Shown: in pieces, positions 17,161 through 26,446 of the stretch
Position numbering within the stretch: position 1 is the stretch's first letter
How the letters are laid out: each line of letters opens with the position of its first letter
NCBI GenBank assembly: GCA_964595205.1
Contig: CAZQOQ010000035.1
Span: 62,001 to 126,000 of the forward strand
DNA from: JADKIH01 sp964595205
GTDB lineage: Bacteria; Bacteroidota; Bacteroidia; AKYH767-A; 2013-40CM-41-45
Direction of reading: 5' to 3'
Length of the DNA stretch: 64,000 nucleotides
Program-made: the position numbers and the translations under genes
Notes under the pieces: generated by a model
The model's input: only the letters and a program-made list of their open reading frames with translations
Databases searched by the model: none
What the model was told of the DNA's origin: nothing

Positions 17161-18234
17161 TTATAGTCTGGTGAACAAACTTAAAAAATTTTCCCTATTC
17201 GACTTCACTGAATAACGATTAACGATCTTTTCGCGCGTTTTTTCACTTAATTTTTTCAGGTAGACAGGGTCAGTAATGAGTTTTTCGAGTGATTTATACC
17301 ATTCTTCCTGGGTATTACATACGCAGCCATTGATATCATGGTCAACGATTTCTGCATTAACACCTACACCAGAAACTACAGCCGGGACGCCTAAGGCCAT
17401 GTATTGCAAGGCTTTAAATCCGCATTTGCCTTTCGCCCAGATATCATCGGGCAAAGGCATGATTCCAACATTGAAATTGAGCAGATCATCAATTTCAGCC
17501 TGCTTGGACCACTTGACGAATTTCAAAGATTTCAGATTGAATTTTGGGGGCGTATCGCAGATGACATGAAATTCAAAATCATATTTTTCTTCGAGTCTTT
17601 TCAGTACCGGATAAACGAAGTCGAGGTATTGAACGGTAGAATGAGAACCGGTCCATCCAATCATGAACTTTTGGTTGGAATGATCTTTTGTTGAATTATG
17701 ATGTTCGTCGGTGTCAATTGTAGTCGGATTGATTATAACGTTTTTATTATACTGAATTGCAAATGCAGCGAGGTATTGATTTCCTACCGAGACAACGGAA
17801 GACCATTTGCAACTGTCGGCGACATTTTTAAATCTCTTGAACATCATGGTAAGATTACGATTCGTTTCAGATGCATTTGGAATCCAGATTGCATCGTCGA
17901 AATCATAGACGGTATATTTCCTGAAAACCCGTGTTACGAAATATTCAAATACCGGTGGTCCGAATGGTGAGGCTTCGCGGTGAATAAAGATGACATCGAA
18001 TTTTGCAAGCCGGAACAGATCCCTGAAACGACGTAAATACCCGGCAAATAATGCACGGATTTTCTGAAGAAGATGACCTTTTTTGTAGACGATACTCCAT
18101 GCTTTCAGGTCGAGGAATGAGGAAGTTTCGTAATAGTGGCCGTTCTGCTCCAGTATTTTAAAGTACTGTTCAAACCTGAAACGCTGACTTGGTGCTTCGC
18201 CTGAAGGATAAGGAGTTATAAATAAGATTCGCAT
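17161..18234 (-). CDS. Glycosyltransferase, GT4-like (GT-B fold)
   Basis: 357 residues. The N-terminus MRILFITPYPSGEAPSQRF and the acceptor-domain body are those of GT-B enzymes of the GT4 type. The C-terminal domain has IGWTGSHSTVQYL, then KCGFKALQYMALGVPAVVS, which is the nucleotide-sugar-binding E/G-x7 region in degenerate form. It probably builds a surface polysaccharide or glycan. Donor and acceptor are unknown. It is divergent from the capD-like gene (140 bp between), which makes nucleotide sugars for such glycans. Confidence 0.85.
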   Translation of the reverse strand: MRILFITPYPSGEAPSQRFRFEQYFKILEQNGHYYETSSFLDLKAWSIVYKKGHLLQKIRALFAGYLRRFRDLFRLAKFDVIFIHREASPFGPPVFEYFVTRVFRKYTVYDFDDAIWIPNASETNRNLTMMFKRFKNVADSCKWSSVVSVGNQYLAAFAIQYNKNVIINPTTIDTDEHHNSTKDHSNQKFMIGWTGSHSTVQYLDFVYPVLKRLEEKYDFEFHVICDTPPKFNLKSLKFVKWSKQAEIDDLLNFNVGIMPLPDDIWAKGKCGFKALQYMALGVPAVVSGVGVNAEIVDHDINGCVCNTQEEWYKSLEKLITDPVYLKKLSEKTREKIVNRYSVKSNRENFLSLFTRL

Positions 18235-18374
18235 TAAGACTTAATGATATTCGCCCGGTAGCAACATTAAGTAAAATTTATTTTCGATCTCATCTGCCTG
18301 ATTAAAATTACCATAATTTTATCAATAAAGCTTCATAGTTTTTCGAGTATATTTGGATTTTAAGCGAAGCGAAG

Positions 18375-20249
18375 ATGGCAATCAGGTTTTCAGAAAAAAA
18401 CACGCCCCGATGGGTAATATTCCTCATCGATCTGTTTATATGCCTGTGCTCCCTGATGCTTGCATACCTGGTGCGCTTCAATTTCAGGATTCCGGAAACT
18501 GAAATTCAATACTGGAAAATTGCAATTCCTGCCGTATTGATAGTCAGAGCCGGGAGTTTTTTAATAACGAGGATCTACCAGGGCATCATACGTTACACGA
18601 GTACGAAGGACGCTCTGCGAGTATTTTATACAATTACTGGCGGATCGCTGTTTTTAGCGCTTGCTAATCCGGTGTCTTTTTATCTGTTTGGATATTTCGT
18701 GGTGCCATTTTCCATTATCATCATCGACTATTTTACGTCTGTCTTTTCGCTTACGGCTTTCAGGATACTGGTAAAGACTATTTACCAGGAGTTGAAGAAC
18801 CCGAGCCGGGATAAAGAGGAGATCATCATCTACGGTGCCGGCGAATCAGGGCTGATAACCAAACGCGCACTCGACCGTGATGCGGGTACGCGTTACAAGG
18901 TGATCGCATTCATCGACGATGATCCGGACAAAAAGGGCAAGACTGTAGAGGGAATAAAAATTTATCATTCGACGGAACTCGAAGACATACTCCGGTCGAA
19001 TCTTGTTTTCAACATGATCATCAGCATACAGAACATTTCTCCGGCAAAGAAACAGTCGATCATTGAAACCTGCCTTTCCTATGATGTTCGAATACTGAAT
19101 GTACCTCCTGTTACCAGCTGGATCAACGGCGAACTAAGTTTCAAACAAATTAAGAAAATTAAGATCGAGGATTTGCTTGAAAGAGATCCCATCAGGCTGG
19201 ATGTGGAAATGATACAAAAGACGCTTACGGGTAAGACGATCTTAATTACGGGGGGAGCCGGTTCGATCGGAAGTGAGCTGGCCCGTCAGATCATTCCGTT
19301 CAGGCCGAAGAAACTGGTTGTGGTAGACCAGGCGGAATCTGACCTGTATGATCTTGAACTGGAGCTCAACGAAAAATACAGGATGAAAAATTTCGAGACA
19401 GTGCTGGGAGATGTCAGGCAGTCGGAACGAATGGAGAGGGTTTTCAAAGCCTTTCATCCCGAAGTGGTTTTTCATGCAGCCGCATACAAACATGTGCCTG
19501 TGATGGAGAACAATCCTTCCGAGGCAATTCTGACAAATGTTGAGGGAACGAAAAATATGGCTGACCTGTCAAGGAAATACCTTGTCGAAAAATTTGTGAT
19601 GGTGAGTACGGACAAAGCGGTGAATCCGACATCCATTATGGGAGCCACGAAGCGAATTGCGGAAATTTATTGCCAGTCGCTGAACAGCCTCGGCCCTACC
19701 CGTTTTGTGACCACGCGATTCGGAAATGTGCTTGACTCAAATGGTTCCGTGATCCCGCGTTTCAAAAGACAAATTGAAGAAGGCGGTCCTGTTACTGTCA
19801 CTGATCCGGAAGTCACGCGTTACTTTATGACCATTCCTGAAGCCTGTCAGCTCGTGCTTGAAGCCGGAGCCCTGGGCAAAGGCGGAGAAATTTATATATT
19901 CGACATGGGCAAGAGTATCCGTATCGTGGACCTTGCGAAGAAGATGATTAAGCTATCCGGACTTACACTGGGAAAAGACATTCAGATCGTCTTTACCGGA
20001 TTGCGTCCGGGAGAAAAGAAATTCGAAGAACTTTTAGCGGATAAAGAGACCACACTGCCAACGCATCATGAAAAAATAATGATAGCGCGGGTGCGGGAAT
20101 ATGATATCAACGATTTTACAACGAGCATCAGTGAACTTATTGAACTTTTCAAGACTCAGAACAATGAAGCCATTGTGAGAAAAATGAAAGAAATTTTACC
20201 GGAATATGTATCTGCCAATTCGGAATATGAGAGGCTGGATGCCGGATAA
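18375..20249 (+). CDS. CapD/PglF/WbpM-type UDP-sugar 4,6-dehydratase, membrane-bound
   Basis: 624 residues. There are four N-terminal helices (12-130), a first nucleotide-binding fold with GAGESG (154-159), and a catalytic short-chain dehydrogenase domain with GGAGSIGSELARQ (293-305). The catalytic block STDKAVNPTSIMGATKR (411-427) has Met in place of the usual Tyr and Lys426, as in inverting/retaining UDP-GlcNAc 4,6-dehydratases of this family. The product is a 4-keto-6-deoxy sugar for O-antigen, capsule or protein glycans. The exact sugar is not determined. Confidence 0.9.
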   Translation: MAIRFSEKNTPRWVIFLIDLFICLCSLMLAYLVRFNFRIPETEIQYWKIAIPAVLIVRAGSFLITRIYQGIIRYTSTKDALRVFYTITGGSLFLALANPVSFYLFGYFVVPFSIIIIDYFTSVFSLTAFRILVKTIYQELKNPSRDKEEIIIYGAGESGLITKRALDRDAGTRYKVIAFIDDDPDKKGKTVEGIKIYHSTELEDILRSNLVFNMIISIQNISPAKKQSIIETCLSYDVRILNVPPVTSWINGELSFKQIKKIKIEDLLERDPIRLDVEMIQKTLTGKTILITGGAGSIGSELARQIIPFRPKKLVVVDQAESDLYDLELELNEKYRMKNFETVLGDVRQSERMERVFKAFHPEVVFHAAAYKHVPVMENNPSEAILTNVEGTKNMADLSRKYLVEKFVMVSTDKAVNPTSIMGATKRIAEIYCQSLNSLGPTRFVTTRFGNVLDSNGSVIPRFKRQIEEGGPVTVTDPEVTRYFMTIPEACQLVLEAGALGKGGEIYIFDMGKSIRIVDLAKKMIKLSGLTLGKDIQIVFTGLRPGEKKFEELLADKETTLPTHHEKIMIARVREYDINDFTTSISELIELFKTQNNEAIVRKMKEILPEYVSANSEYERLDAG

Positions 20250-20332
20250 TAAAAAATGTCGGGCGGCCGATCAGGATGAAAGTTAAACTGAAAAAAAATT
20301 GAACGCTTTGCCTCACTGCATAATTCTTTTCC

Positions 20333-21505
20333 ATGACATCCGTTTCTAAACCAAGAATAGAGTCACTCGATTTGCTCAAAGGTCTCGTGATGATTCTCAT
20401 GGCACTCGATCATGTGAGAGATTATTTTCATGCATTTTCTTTTGATTACGAGCCGACAGATCCGCTTCATTCAACGCTTCCAATATTCTTTACACGGTGG
20501 ATCACGCATTTCTGCGCTCCGACATTCTGTTTTCTTGCAGGAGTGTCGGCCTTTCTTGCCGGAAGAAAGAAGACAAAGGGGCAGTTATCATCCTTTCTTC
20601 TGAAACGGGGTATCTGGCTTGTACTTATTGAACTTACATTCGTAAATTTTGCCTGGTACTTTGATGTTTCTTTCAGGAACGATGCCTTTGCTGTGATCGG
20701 AGCACTTGGGATCAGTATGATGTGTCTTTCATTGATCATCCATCTGCCCCGAACACTCATATTAATTTTCAGCTGCATCATGATTTTCGGACATAATCTG
20801 CTTGACGGAGTTCATTATCCTGATAATTTCCTGTGGTCGTTTTTACATGAACCGGGATTCTTCAGGTATACAGACGAAAATAATTTTATCATCGTATACC
20901 CGGTTGTTCCATGGATCGGAGTGATGTCGCTGGGATATTTTTACGGAAACATCTTTGATAAAAACTATAATGCCGGAAGGAGACGAAAGGAATTACTGAT
21001 AACAGGAATAAGCTCGGTCCTTTTGTTTTTTTTGTTCCGGTGGATGAATCACTACGGCGATCCGGTTGCCTGGACTGATTACAATTCGTTTTCGCAAACG
21101 ATAATTTCATTTTTAAATCCCAGCAAGTATCCGCCTTCCATGTTATACCTGCTGATGACACTGGGTGGAACTTTTATTTTTCTTTCTTTAACTGAAAATT
21201 CGAAAGGTAAGGTCGTTGATTTCTTCAGTACGTTTGGCAGAGTGCCGTTTTTCTATTACATCATCCACCTGTATGCGATTCACATACTGGCTTTGATCGT
21301 TGCACAACTGAGTGGCTATGGCTGGCAGGCGATGCTTTTATCTGAATGGTTAAGTGAAGTTCCTGCATTGGATGGATTCGGCTATAGTTTGCCAGTAGTT
21401 TATCTTGTTTGGGCAGGATTAATTATTATGCTGTATCCGTTTTGTAAATGGTTTGATAAATATAAGATTCAGCACAGGGAAAAATGGTGGTTGAGTTATT
21501 TGTAA
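20333..21505 (+). CDS. DUF1624 / HGSNAT-like multispan membrane protein
   Basis: 390 residues with about ten helices. The start ESLDLLKGLVMILMALDHVRD is the hallmark of DUF1624, related to heparan-alpha-glucosaminide N-acetyltransferase and the acyltransferase-3 group. The HV-D pair near residue 23-25 corresponds to the presumed active His. The likely role is acyl transfer to a surface sugar, by family only. The end of the gene lies within the first copy of a 38-bp-period degenerate repeat. Confidence 0.85.
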   Translation: MTSVSKPRIESLDLLKGLVMILMALDHVRDYFHAFSFDYEPTDPLHSTLPIFFTRWITHFCAPTFCFLAGVSAFLAGRKKTKGQLSSFLLKRGIWLVLIELTFVNFAWYFDVSFRNDAFAVIGALGISMMCLSLIIHLPRTLILIFSCIMIFGHNLLDGVHYPDNFLWSFLHEPGFFRYTDENNFIIVYPVVPWIGVMSLGYFYGNIFDKNYNAGRRRKELLITGISSVLLFFLFRWMNHYGDPVAWTDYNSFSQTIISFLNPSKYPPSMLYLLMTLGGTFIFLSLTENSKGKVVDFFSTFGRVPFFYYIIHLYAIHILALIVAQLSGYGWQAMLLSEWLSEVPALDGFGYSLPVVYLVWAGLIIMLYPFCKWFDKYKIQHREKWWLSYL

Positions 21506-21700
21506 ACAATTTCAACCGGTATTTTTTAAGAATTTGTTTTGTAAAAAATTTCAACCGGATTTGAATTAGAAACCGTTTGTCAATAAACTTCAATCAACAC
21601 AGAATCAGAATTTGCTTTCCAAATAATTCAATTGTGTATTAAACAGAATTGGGTTTCAAAATTAATCCAGGGTGTATTGAAATGGAATTTGTTTAGAAAA
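21501..21700. repeat. Degenerate tandem array, period about 38-39 bp
   Basis: TGTAAACAATTTCAACCGG at 21501 and TGTAAAAAATTTCAACCGG at 21540 match at 18 of 19 bases. Weaker copies follow at 21578 and 21616, and TGTATT recurs at 21635 and 21673, again 38 bp apart. Copy 1 includes the stop codon of the DUF1624 gene. No gene is seen in it. It grades into the hairpin-rich stretch that fills the rest of this 488-bp gap. Confidence 0.55.
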
Positions 21701-21736
21701 GCGAACTGTTAATTCCGGAAAATAGAACGCAATAAA

Positions 21737-21925
21737 GGCCCGGGGGCGCGGGCGAAAGCGTGCCTGCCCCGGGGCCCCCGCATTGTGAAGTTGAGAGCCC
21801 TGCATCTGATTCAGTAAAAAATTCGAAAAATTGAAAAGACATGGCTTGCGCCGGGTGCGTACGGTTACCCTCTTTCCCCAACCGTACGAACCATCGTTGC
21901 AAGCCATTGCAACGAAGGCTTTTTT
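21737..21925 (+). ncRNA. Candidate structured RNA or mobile repeat: GC-rich hairpins with terminator-like end
   Basis: A GC block (21737-21776) pairs GGCCC with GGGCC and GGGG with CCCC, capped by GC-GAAA-GC. Further on, CGTACGGTT (21858-21866) pairs perfectly with AACCGTACG (21880-21888). TGGCTTGC (21842-21849) can pair with GCAAGCCA (21899-21906) around it. The same GCAA is needed by a second stem, CGTTGCAA / TTGCAACG (21895-21902 with 21907-21914, loop GCCA), which is followed by TTTTTT (21920-21925). The two folds exclude each other, as in attenuators. No gene lies downstream on this strand, so function and even direction are open. I do not recognise the family. Confidence 0.5.
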
Positions 21926-21993
21926 AAATAATCAAAGATTATTTTTCCGGTTCAACAGGACAACCTGATAAATGAAGGTTCTTTTATTGGCAT

Positions 21994-23304
21994 TTAATCA
22001 GCTTCTCCAAAGAGATCAAACTCATTCACGCTCGTAATTTTTATGCCGGCGAAATCACCAATTCGCAAATAATTTTTTGAAGCATCCACCAACACTTCAT
22101 TATCCACTTCCGGCGAATCCGCTTCGGTACGGCCGACGTAAAACCCGCCTTCTTTCCGGTCGATCAATACTTTGAAAGTTTTATCAATTTTTTCCTCATT
22201 CAGTTCCAACGAAATATTTTTCTGAATTTCCATTACCTGCGAAGCCCTGTCGTGTTTCACCTCTTCTGGAACATCATCATTGAGTGAAAAAGCGTGTGTA
22301 TTTTCCTCGTGTGAATAATTAAATATTCCCAGCCTGTCGAAACGGGTTGCGCTTACCCACTCTTTCATCTGCTCAAAGTCGTCTGCTGTTTCTCCGGGGT
22401 AACCTGCAATAAGAGTTGTACGAAGTGTAATTCCCGGAACTCTCTCCCTGATCGTACTGACGAGGTCGATGGTTTTTTGTTTGGTGGTACCACGCCTCAT
22501 GCTCTTCAGCATATTATCAGAAATGTGCTGCAGGGGCATGTCCAGATACTTACAGATGTTTTGCCTTTCATTCATCACATCGAGTACATCCATCGGAAAT
22601 CCGGATGGAAATGCATAATGCAGGCGTATCCAGTCGATGCCTTTTACATCAGACAAATGAAGGAGCAGTTCGGAGAGATTTCTCTTTTTATAAATGTCGA
22701 GTCCATAATAAGTGAGATCCTGGGCAATGAGTATCAACTCCTTCACCCCTTTGGCGGCAAGACTTTTAGCCTGCTTCACAATTTCCTCAACCGGAATGCT
22801 GATATGCCTGCCTCGCATCAGGGGAATTGCACAAAATGAACACGGCCGGTCGCATCCTTCGGAGATTTTAAGATATGCGTAATGAAGCGGTGTGGTGAGC
22901 AGTCGCTCGCCAACGAGTTCCTGTTTATAATCAGCGCCGAGTGATTTCAGAAGTCGCGGGAGATCACGCGTTCCGAAATAAGCGTCGACGTTTGAAATTT
23001 CCTTCTCGAGTTCGGGTTTGTAGCGTTCGCTCAGGCAACCGGTAACGATTAGTTTATCGATCCTTCCTTCCTCCTTTGCCTGGGCATACGTCAATATGGT
23101 ATCGATACTCTCCTGCCTGGCGTTATCAATGAAACCGCATGTATTGATGATAACGATAGATGCATCATCCTGTGAGGATTCATGTACGACATCAAATTTC
23201 GAAGCCTGCAGCTGCCCCATCATCACCTCGCTGTCAAAGACATTCTTTGAACAGCCCAGTGTGATTACGTTGATCTTGTTTTTTTTTAGGCTTTTCGTTT
23301 TCAA
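21994..23304 (-). CDS. rimO: Ribosomal protein S12 methylthiotransferase RimO
   Basis: 436 residues. RimO methylthiolates the conserved Asp of ribosomal protein S12 with two 4Fe-4S clusters and SAM. N-terminal ITLGCSKNVFDSEVMMGQL is specific for RimO; the radical SAM cysteines are CDRPCSFC, followed by AIPLMRG; a TRAM domain closes the protein. The start is TTG (23304), supported because the leading KTK-x2-KK residues are conserved in Bacteroidota RimO. It lies 36 bp after ftsY. Confidence 0.93.
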   Translation of the reverse strand: MKTKSLKKNKINVITLGCSKNVFDSEVMMGQLQASKFDVVHESSQDDASIVIINTCGFIDNARQESIDTILTYAQAKEEGRIDKLIVTGCLSERYKPELEKEISNVDAYFGTRDLPRLLKSLGADYKQELVGERLLTTPLHYAYLKISEGCDRPCSFCAIPLMRGRHISIPVEEIVKQAKSLAAKGVKELILIAQDLTYYGLDIYKKRNLSELLLHLSDVKGIDWIRLHYAFPSGFPMDVLDVMNERQNICKYLDMPLQHISDNMLKSMRRGTTKQKTIDLVSTIRERVPGITLRTTLIAGYPGETADDFEQMKEWVSATRFDRLGIFNYSHEENTHAFSLNDDVPEEVKHDRASQVMEIQKNISLELNEEKIDKTFKVLIDRKEGGFYVGRTEADSPEVDNEVLVDASKNYLRIGDFAGIKITSVNEFDLFGEAD

Positions 23305-23340
23305 AGTTAGTTTCTGATTTGCGGGGTTGCCGGAATACGA

Positions 23341-24303
23341 TCAGGAATCTGATCGGTTAAAAAGCGAATCGATGAATTCCTGACGGTTGAACACCTGAAG
23401 GTCTTCAATCTTTTCGCCGACACCAATGTATTTCACAGGTATTTTTAGTTCATCAGAGATGCCGATGACTACTCCACCCTTAGCTGTGCCGTCGAGTTTG
23501 GTTAATGCAATGGCTGTCACTTCTGTTGCAAGCAGAAACTGTTTTGCCTGTTCGATTGCATTTTGTCCGGTTGATGCATCGAGAACCAGCAATACCTCAT
23601 GTGGTGCGTCAGGAATTACTTTCTGAACTACTCTTTTGATTTTGGAAAGTTCATTCATCAAATTCACCTTGTTGTGAAGGCGGCCGGCTGTATCGATAAT
23701 GAGAACATCGGCTTGTTGCGCAACAGCTGACTGAGCCGAGTCGAAAGCAACAGAGGCGGGATCAGAACCCATGGCTTGTTTTACGATTGGCACTTCTATG
23801 CGTTTACTCCATATGTCGAGCTGATCTACTGCAGCGGCGCGGAAAGTATCGGCCGCACCAAGTATTACTTTTTTTCCGGCACGCTTAAACTGGTAACCCA
23901 ATTTTCCGATGGTAGTTGTCTTGCCAACACCATTCACGCCTACAACCATTATGATGTATGGTTTTTTATTTTCAGGGACTGTAAATTCGGATTCGTCGTT
24001 ACGATTATTCTCATTCAACAGGGAAGCAATCTCTTCTTTGAGGAGGCGGTCAAGATCGTCAGTGCTCACATATTTATCCCTGGAAACCCTGTCCTCAAGC
24101 CGCTTGATGATTTTGAGTGTGGTATTGACACCGACGTCGGAGCTGATGAGGACCTCTTCGAGGTTATCCAGGACTTCGGCATCGACGGTAGACTTTCCGA
24201 CGATAGCTTTTGCGATTCGTGAGAAGAGGCCGGACTTGGTTTTTTCAAGCCCCTTGTCGAGACTTTCTTTTTTCTCTTTGGAGAAAATGCTGAAGATTCC
24301 CAT
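23341..24303 (-). CDS. ftsY: Signal recognition particle receptor FtsY
   Basis: 320 residues. FtsY docks SRP-bound ribosomes at the membrane and hydrolyses GTP together with Ffh. The NG domain is complete: GVNGVGKTT (122-130, G1), DTFRAAAVDQL (152-162), DTAGR (204-208, G3) and TKLD (268-271, G4). The N-terminal acidic A domain is almost absent, as in other Bacteroidota. It follows rpmG and the DUF4295 gene in the conserved order. Confidence 0.95.
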   Translation of the reverse strand: MGIFSIFSKEKKESLDKGLEKTKSGLFSRIAKAIVGKSTVDAEVLDNLEEVLISSDVGVNTTLKIIKRLEDRVSRDKYVSTDDLDRLLKEEIASLLNENNRNDESEFTVPENKKPYIIMVVGVNGVGKTTTIGKLGYQFKRAGKKVILGAADTFRAAAVDQLDIWSKRIEVPIVKQAMGSDPASVAFDSAQSAVAQQADVLIIDTAGRLHNKVNLMNELSKIKRVVQKVIPDAPHEVLLVLDASTGQNAIEQAKQFLLATEVTAIALTKLDGTAKGGVVIGISDELKIPVKYIGVGEKIEDLQVFNRQEFIDSLFNRSDS

Positions 24304-24484
24304 TTATAGCGAGTTAACTTTAATGAATCATTAGTCAGGTGCTTTTCATCAGCTAAATTTTGCTTTCAGAATTTGCTGTTTGAAAGATTGGAAATGCTGC
24401 CAGTCCCTGAATCCCAAACGATTTTTAACAGCAAGAGCTCCTTTCGGAGAGAAAGAAGCTCTTTATATGCTTTCAAAAAATTTC

Positions 24485-24640
24485 TTATTTATTCTTAAGA
24501 AAATCTTTTACGTGATCGTTGTGAACGACTTCTTCTTTAAACTGGTAAGATCCGGTTTCGGCATTCTTAACCATTTTGATCACTTTAGAAAACTCTTTTC
24601 CTTTTCCGGTTTTCAGGGTTGCAACAACTTTCTTTGCCAT
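24485..24640 (-). CDS. DUF4295 small basic protein
   Basis: 51 residues starting MAKKVVATLKTGKGKEF and ending VKDFLKNK. It lies 17 bp after rpmG and before ftsY, the place where the DUF4295 family is found in Bacteroidota. Its start MAKK and high Lys content suggest a ribosome-associated protein, but no function is established. Too short for most length filters. Confidence 0.88.
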   Translation of the reverse strand: MAKKVVATLKTGKGKEFSKVIKMVKNAETGSYQFKEEVVHNDHVKDFLKNK

Positions 24641-24657
24641 GATTCTTCTGTTTTTAC

Positions 24658-24840
24658 TTATTTGATTTCTTTATGAACGGTCATCTTTTTAAGGATCGGA
24701 TTGTATTTCTTCAATTCCATACGTTCAGTTGTATTCTTCTTGTTTTTCGTGGTGATATAACGGGAAATACCAGGCTGTCCGCTGGTTTTATGCTCCGTAC
24801 ACTCTAAAATCACCTGTATTCTGTTACCTTTTTTTGCCAT
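24658..24840 (-). CDS. rpmG: 50S ribosomal protein L33
   Basis: 60 residues, MAKKGNRIQVILECTEHK and ending in the conserved Lys-rich NPILKKMTVHKEIK. It is the zinc-free (C-minus) form, since the two CxxC pairs are absent. It is driven by its own promoter (24865-24895) and not joined to rpmB, which is unusual for the phylum (see findings). Confidence 0.95.
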   Translation of the reverse strand: MAKKGNRIQVILECTEHKTSGQPGISRYITTKNKKNTTERMELKKYNPILKKMTVHKEIK

Positions 24841-24864
24841 TTTTCATTAAATTTTCTGGGGCTG

Positions 24865-24895
24865 CAAATATAGATTAAAATGCACGAAATACAAA
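24865..24895 (-). promoter_or_regulatory. Promoter of rpmG-DUF4295(-ftsY-rimO)
   Basis: On the minus strand, TTTG (24895-24892) is followed after 19 bp by TATATTTG (24872-24865), a full match to the Bacteroidota consensus. The start codon of rpmG is at 24840, giving a short leader. Confidence 0.7.
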
Positions 24896-24973
24896 GATGA
24901 TTGTGACTTTTTTTAAAAGAAGGGGCTGATATCCAATCTAAAGGAAATTAGTGCAAATTTCCTCAATCCTTAA

Positions 24974-26377
24974 TTATTTTACGAAATCAGGATCCAGTTT
25001 CATGATTTTTTCAATTTCATCGACAGAAACCGGACAGTTGACAGAAAGATTTTCATAACCTTTATCAGTGATCAGGACATCATCTTCTATGCGTATGCCG
25101 ATGTTCCACCATTTACGGTCGCAAGCACTGCCTGGAGAAATATATATGCCGGGTTCAATAGTGATGACGTTACCCGGGGCAAGTTTACCGTGTGTACCTG
25201 CATCATGGACATCCAGCCCGAGGTAATGTGACGTACCGTGCATGAAAAAATCAGCATATTGATCGGGGTCGCTGATTATGCCAAGTTCGAGCAAGCCATT
25301 TTTAATTACATCCACAGCTGCATAGTGCGGATCGTTGAATTTGTTACCGGGCAAACACGCAGCCATTGCCGCATCATGAGCCTTAAGCACGAGGTTATAA
25401 ATGATCTTTTGTTCTTCGGTGAACTTGCCGTTTACGGGGAGCGTACGCGTTATATCGGCAGAATAACCCATGAATTGGGCACCCATATCGAGCAGCAACA
25501 AATCACCGTCGTGCAACAGTTCCTGGTTTTTTACATAGTGAAGGATTGTGGAATTTTCTCCGCCGCCACAAATGCTGGGATAACCCACATCTTCTGCGCC
25601 CCTGAATTTGAAAACATATTCACCGGCAGCCTGAACCTGGTATTCGGTCATGCCCGGCTTCAGCGACTTCATCATTTCGATGTGTCCTTCCATGGAGATC
25701 GAAATTGCCTGACGCAATGCAGAAATTTCTTCCGATTTTTTGACTTCTCTCATCAAACGAAGCGACTTTCCCAGGAGGTAGGAATCTCCTTTTGCCGGAG
25801 GGAATGATACTTTACGTTTGAAACTATCAACCATATCGTATAAATCGCAGCTGTCGTTTTTAACATTCACCAAACCAGTTGGCATTGGCATATAAAGAAT
25901 TTTACTGAAGCGGTTTGTATCAATTTCGAGAGTTTTAAAACTGCATGAGTATAAGACAGTCTGAATCCCTGAAATATTTTTTGCCTCATCGATACTTGTA
26001 GTTTTACCAGTCCAACGCTCCTCATTCTCATCAGAAGCAGGAATGAACAACTGTTCACTGATTTTGATCCCGGAAGATTCGTATGGAGATTGATAAATAA
26101 TCAGAACGGCATCCGGCTCCTTTAAACCGGTGAGATAATAAAACGAAGGATCCTGGTGAAAAATATAATCTACGTCGTTAGAACGGTTTTTTGTGCCTGC
26201 AGAAAAAATAATCGCAATTGAATTTTCCGGCATGGCCGCTCTTAGTTCACTCCTGTTTTGTTCAAAGAAAGTCCGGGCGGGATAATTGTTCACATTCTTC
26301 GGCTGTGCTGCACCACCCTGGCCGAAGGCATAGAAAACAGAAAAGAGCATTACAAAAAAACAACCGGGCGTTCTCAT
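24974..26377 (-). CDS. Xaa-Pro aminopeptidase (aminopeptidase P, M24B), exported
   Basis: 467 residues with the start at 26377. The frame can be read back to 26425, but that start lies in the rpmB terminator and the shorter form begins with a proper signal peptide (MRTPGCFFVMLFSVFYAFG). The enzyme removes an N-terminal residue before proline with two metal ions. The five metal ligands of M24 are seen: Asp in LLDMGAQFMGYSADITRT (two Asp), His in HYLGLDVHDAG, Glu in TIEPGIYI and Glu in GIRIEDDVLIT. Signal peptide implies a periplasmic enzyme. It sits between rpmB and rpmG, an odd place. Confidence 0.9.
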   Translation of the reverse strand: MRTPGCFFVMLFSVFYAFGQGGAAQPKNVNNYPARTFFEQNRSELRAAMPENSIAIIFSAGTKNRSNDVDYIFHQDPSFYYLTGLKEPDAVLIIYQSPYESSGIKISEQLFIPASDENEERWTGKTTSIDEAKNISGIQTVLYSCSFKTLEIDTNRFSKILYMPMPTGLVNVKNDSCDLYDMVDSFKRKVSFPPAKGDSYLLGKSLRLMREVKKSEEISALRQAISISMEGHIEMMKSLKPGMTEYQVQAAGEYVFKFRGAEDVGYPSICGGGENSTILHYVKNQELLHDGDLLLLDMGAQFMGYSADITRTLPVNGKFTEEQKIIYNLVLKAHDAAMAACLPGNKFNDPHYAAVDVIKNGLLELGIISDPDQYADFFMHGTSHYLGLDVHDAGTHGKLAPGNVITIEPGIYISPGSACDRKWWNIGIRIEDDVLITDKGYENLSVNCPVSVDEIEKIMKLDPDFVK

Positions 26378-26393
26378 TTCATTTTTTTCCCAA

Positions 26394-26424
26394 TAAAAAA
26401 TGCCGGAACCATGAGGGACCGGCA
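26394..26424 (-). terminator. Rho-independent terminator of rpmB
   Basis: On the minus strand TGCCGG-(12 nt)-CCGGCA is followed by TTTTTT (26400-26395). It lies 23 bp after the rpmB stop and before the aminopeptidase start, so rpmB is a separate transcript. Confidence 0.85.
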
Positions 26425-26446
26425 TTGCAAATATTTCTATGACTGA

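Noticed and set aside
21501..21700. CRISPR array
   Set aside because: Only two copies are near-identical, the rest are degenerate, spacers are not unique 30-mers, and no cas gene is present.
21662..21907. Short frames on the minus strand in the 21.7-kb gap (starting MACNDGSYGWG, and MQRWFVRLG in another frame)
   Set aside because: The frames run through perfect inverted repeats and a GC-rich hairpin, have odd composition and match no family I know. The structure of the DNA explains the open frames better.
21842..21925. Group II intron domain V or VI, suggested by GTACGGTT and GGGGAAAGAGGG
   Set aside because: The 34-nt domain V pairing (AGC to GTT with a GAAA loop) cannot be drawn; the partner of GTACGGTT lies on the wrong side. 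No reverse transcriptase is present.
26378..26425. Upstream start for the aminopeptidase P gene
   Set aside because: It lies in the hairpin of the rpmB terminator, and the residues it adds precede a complete signal peptide.
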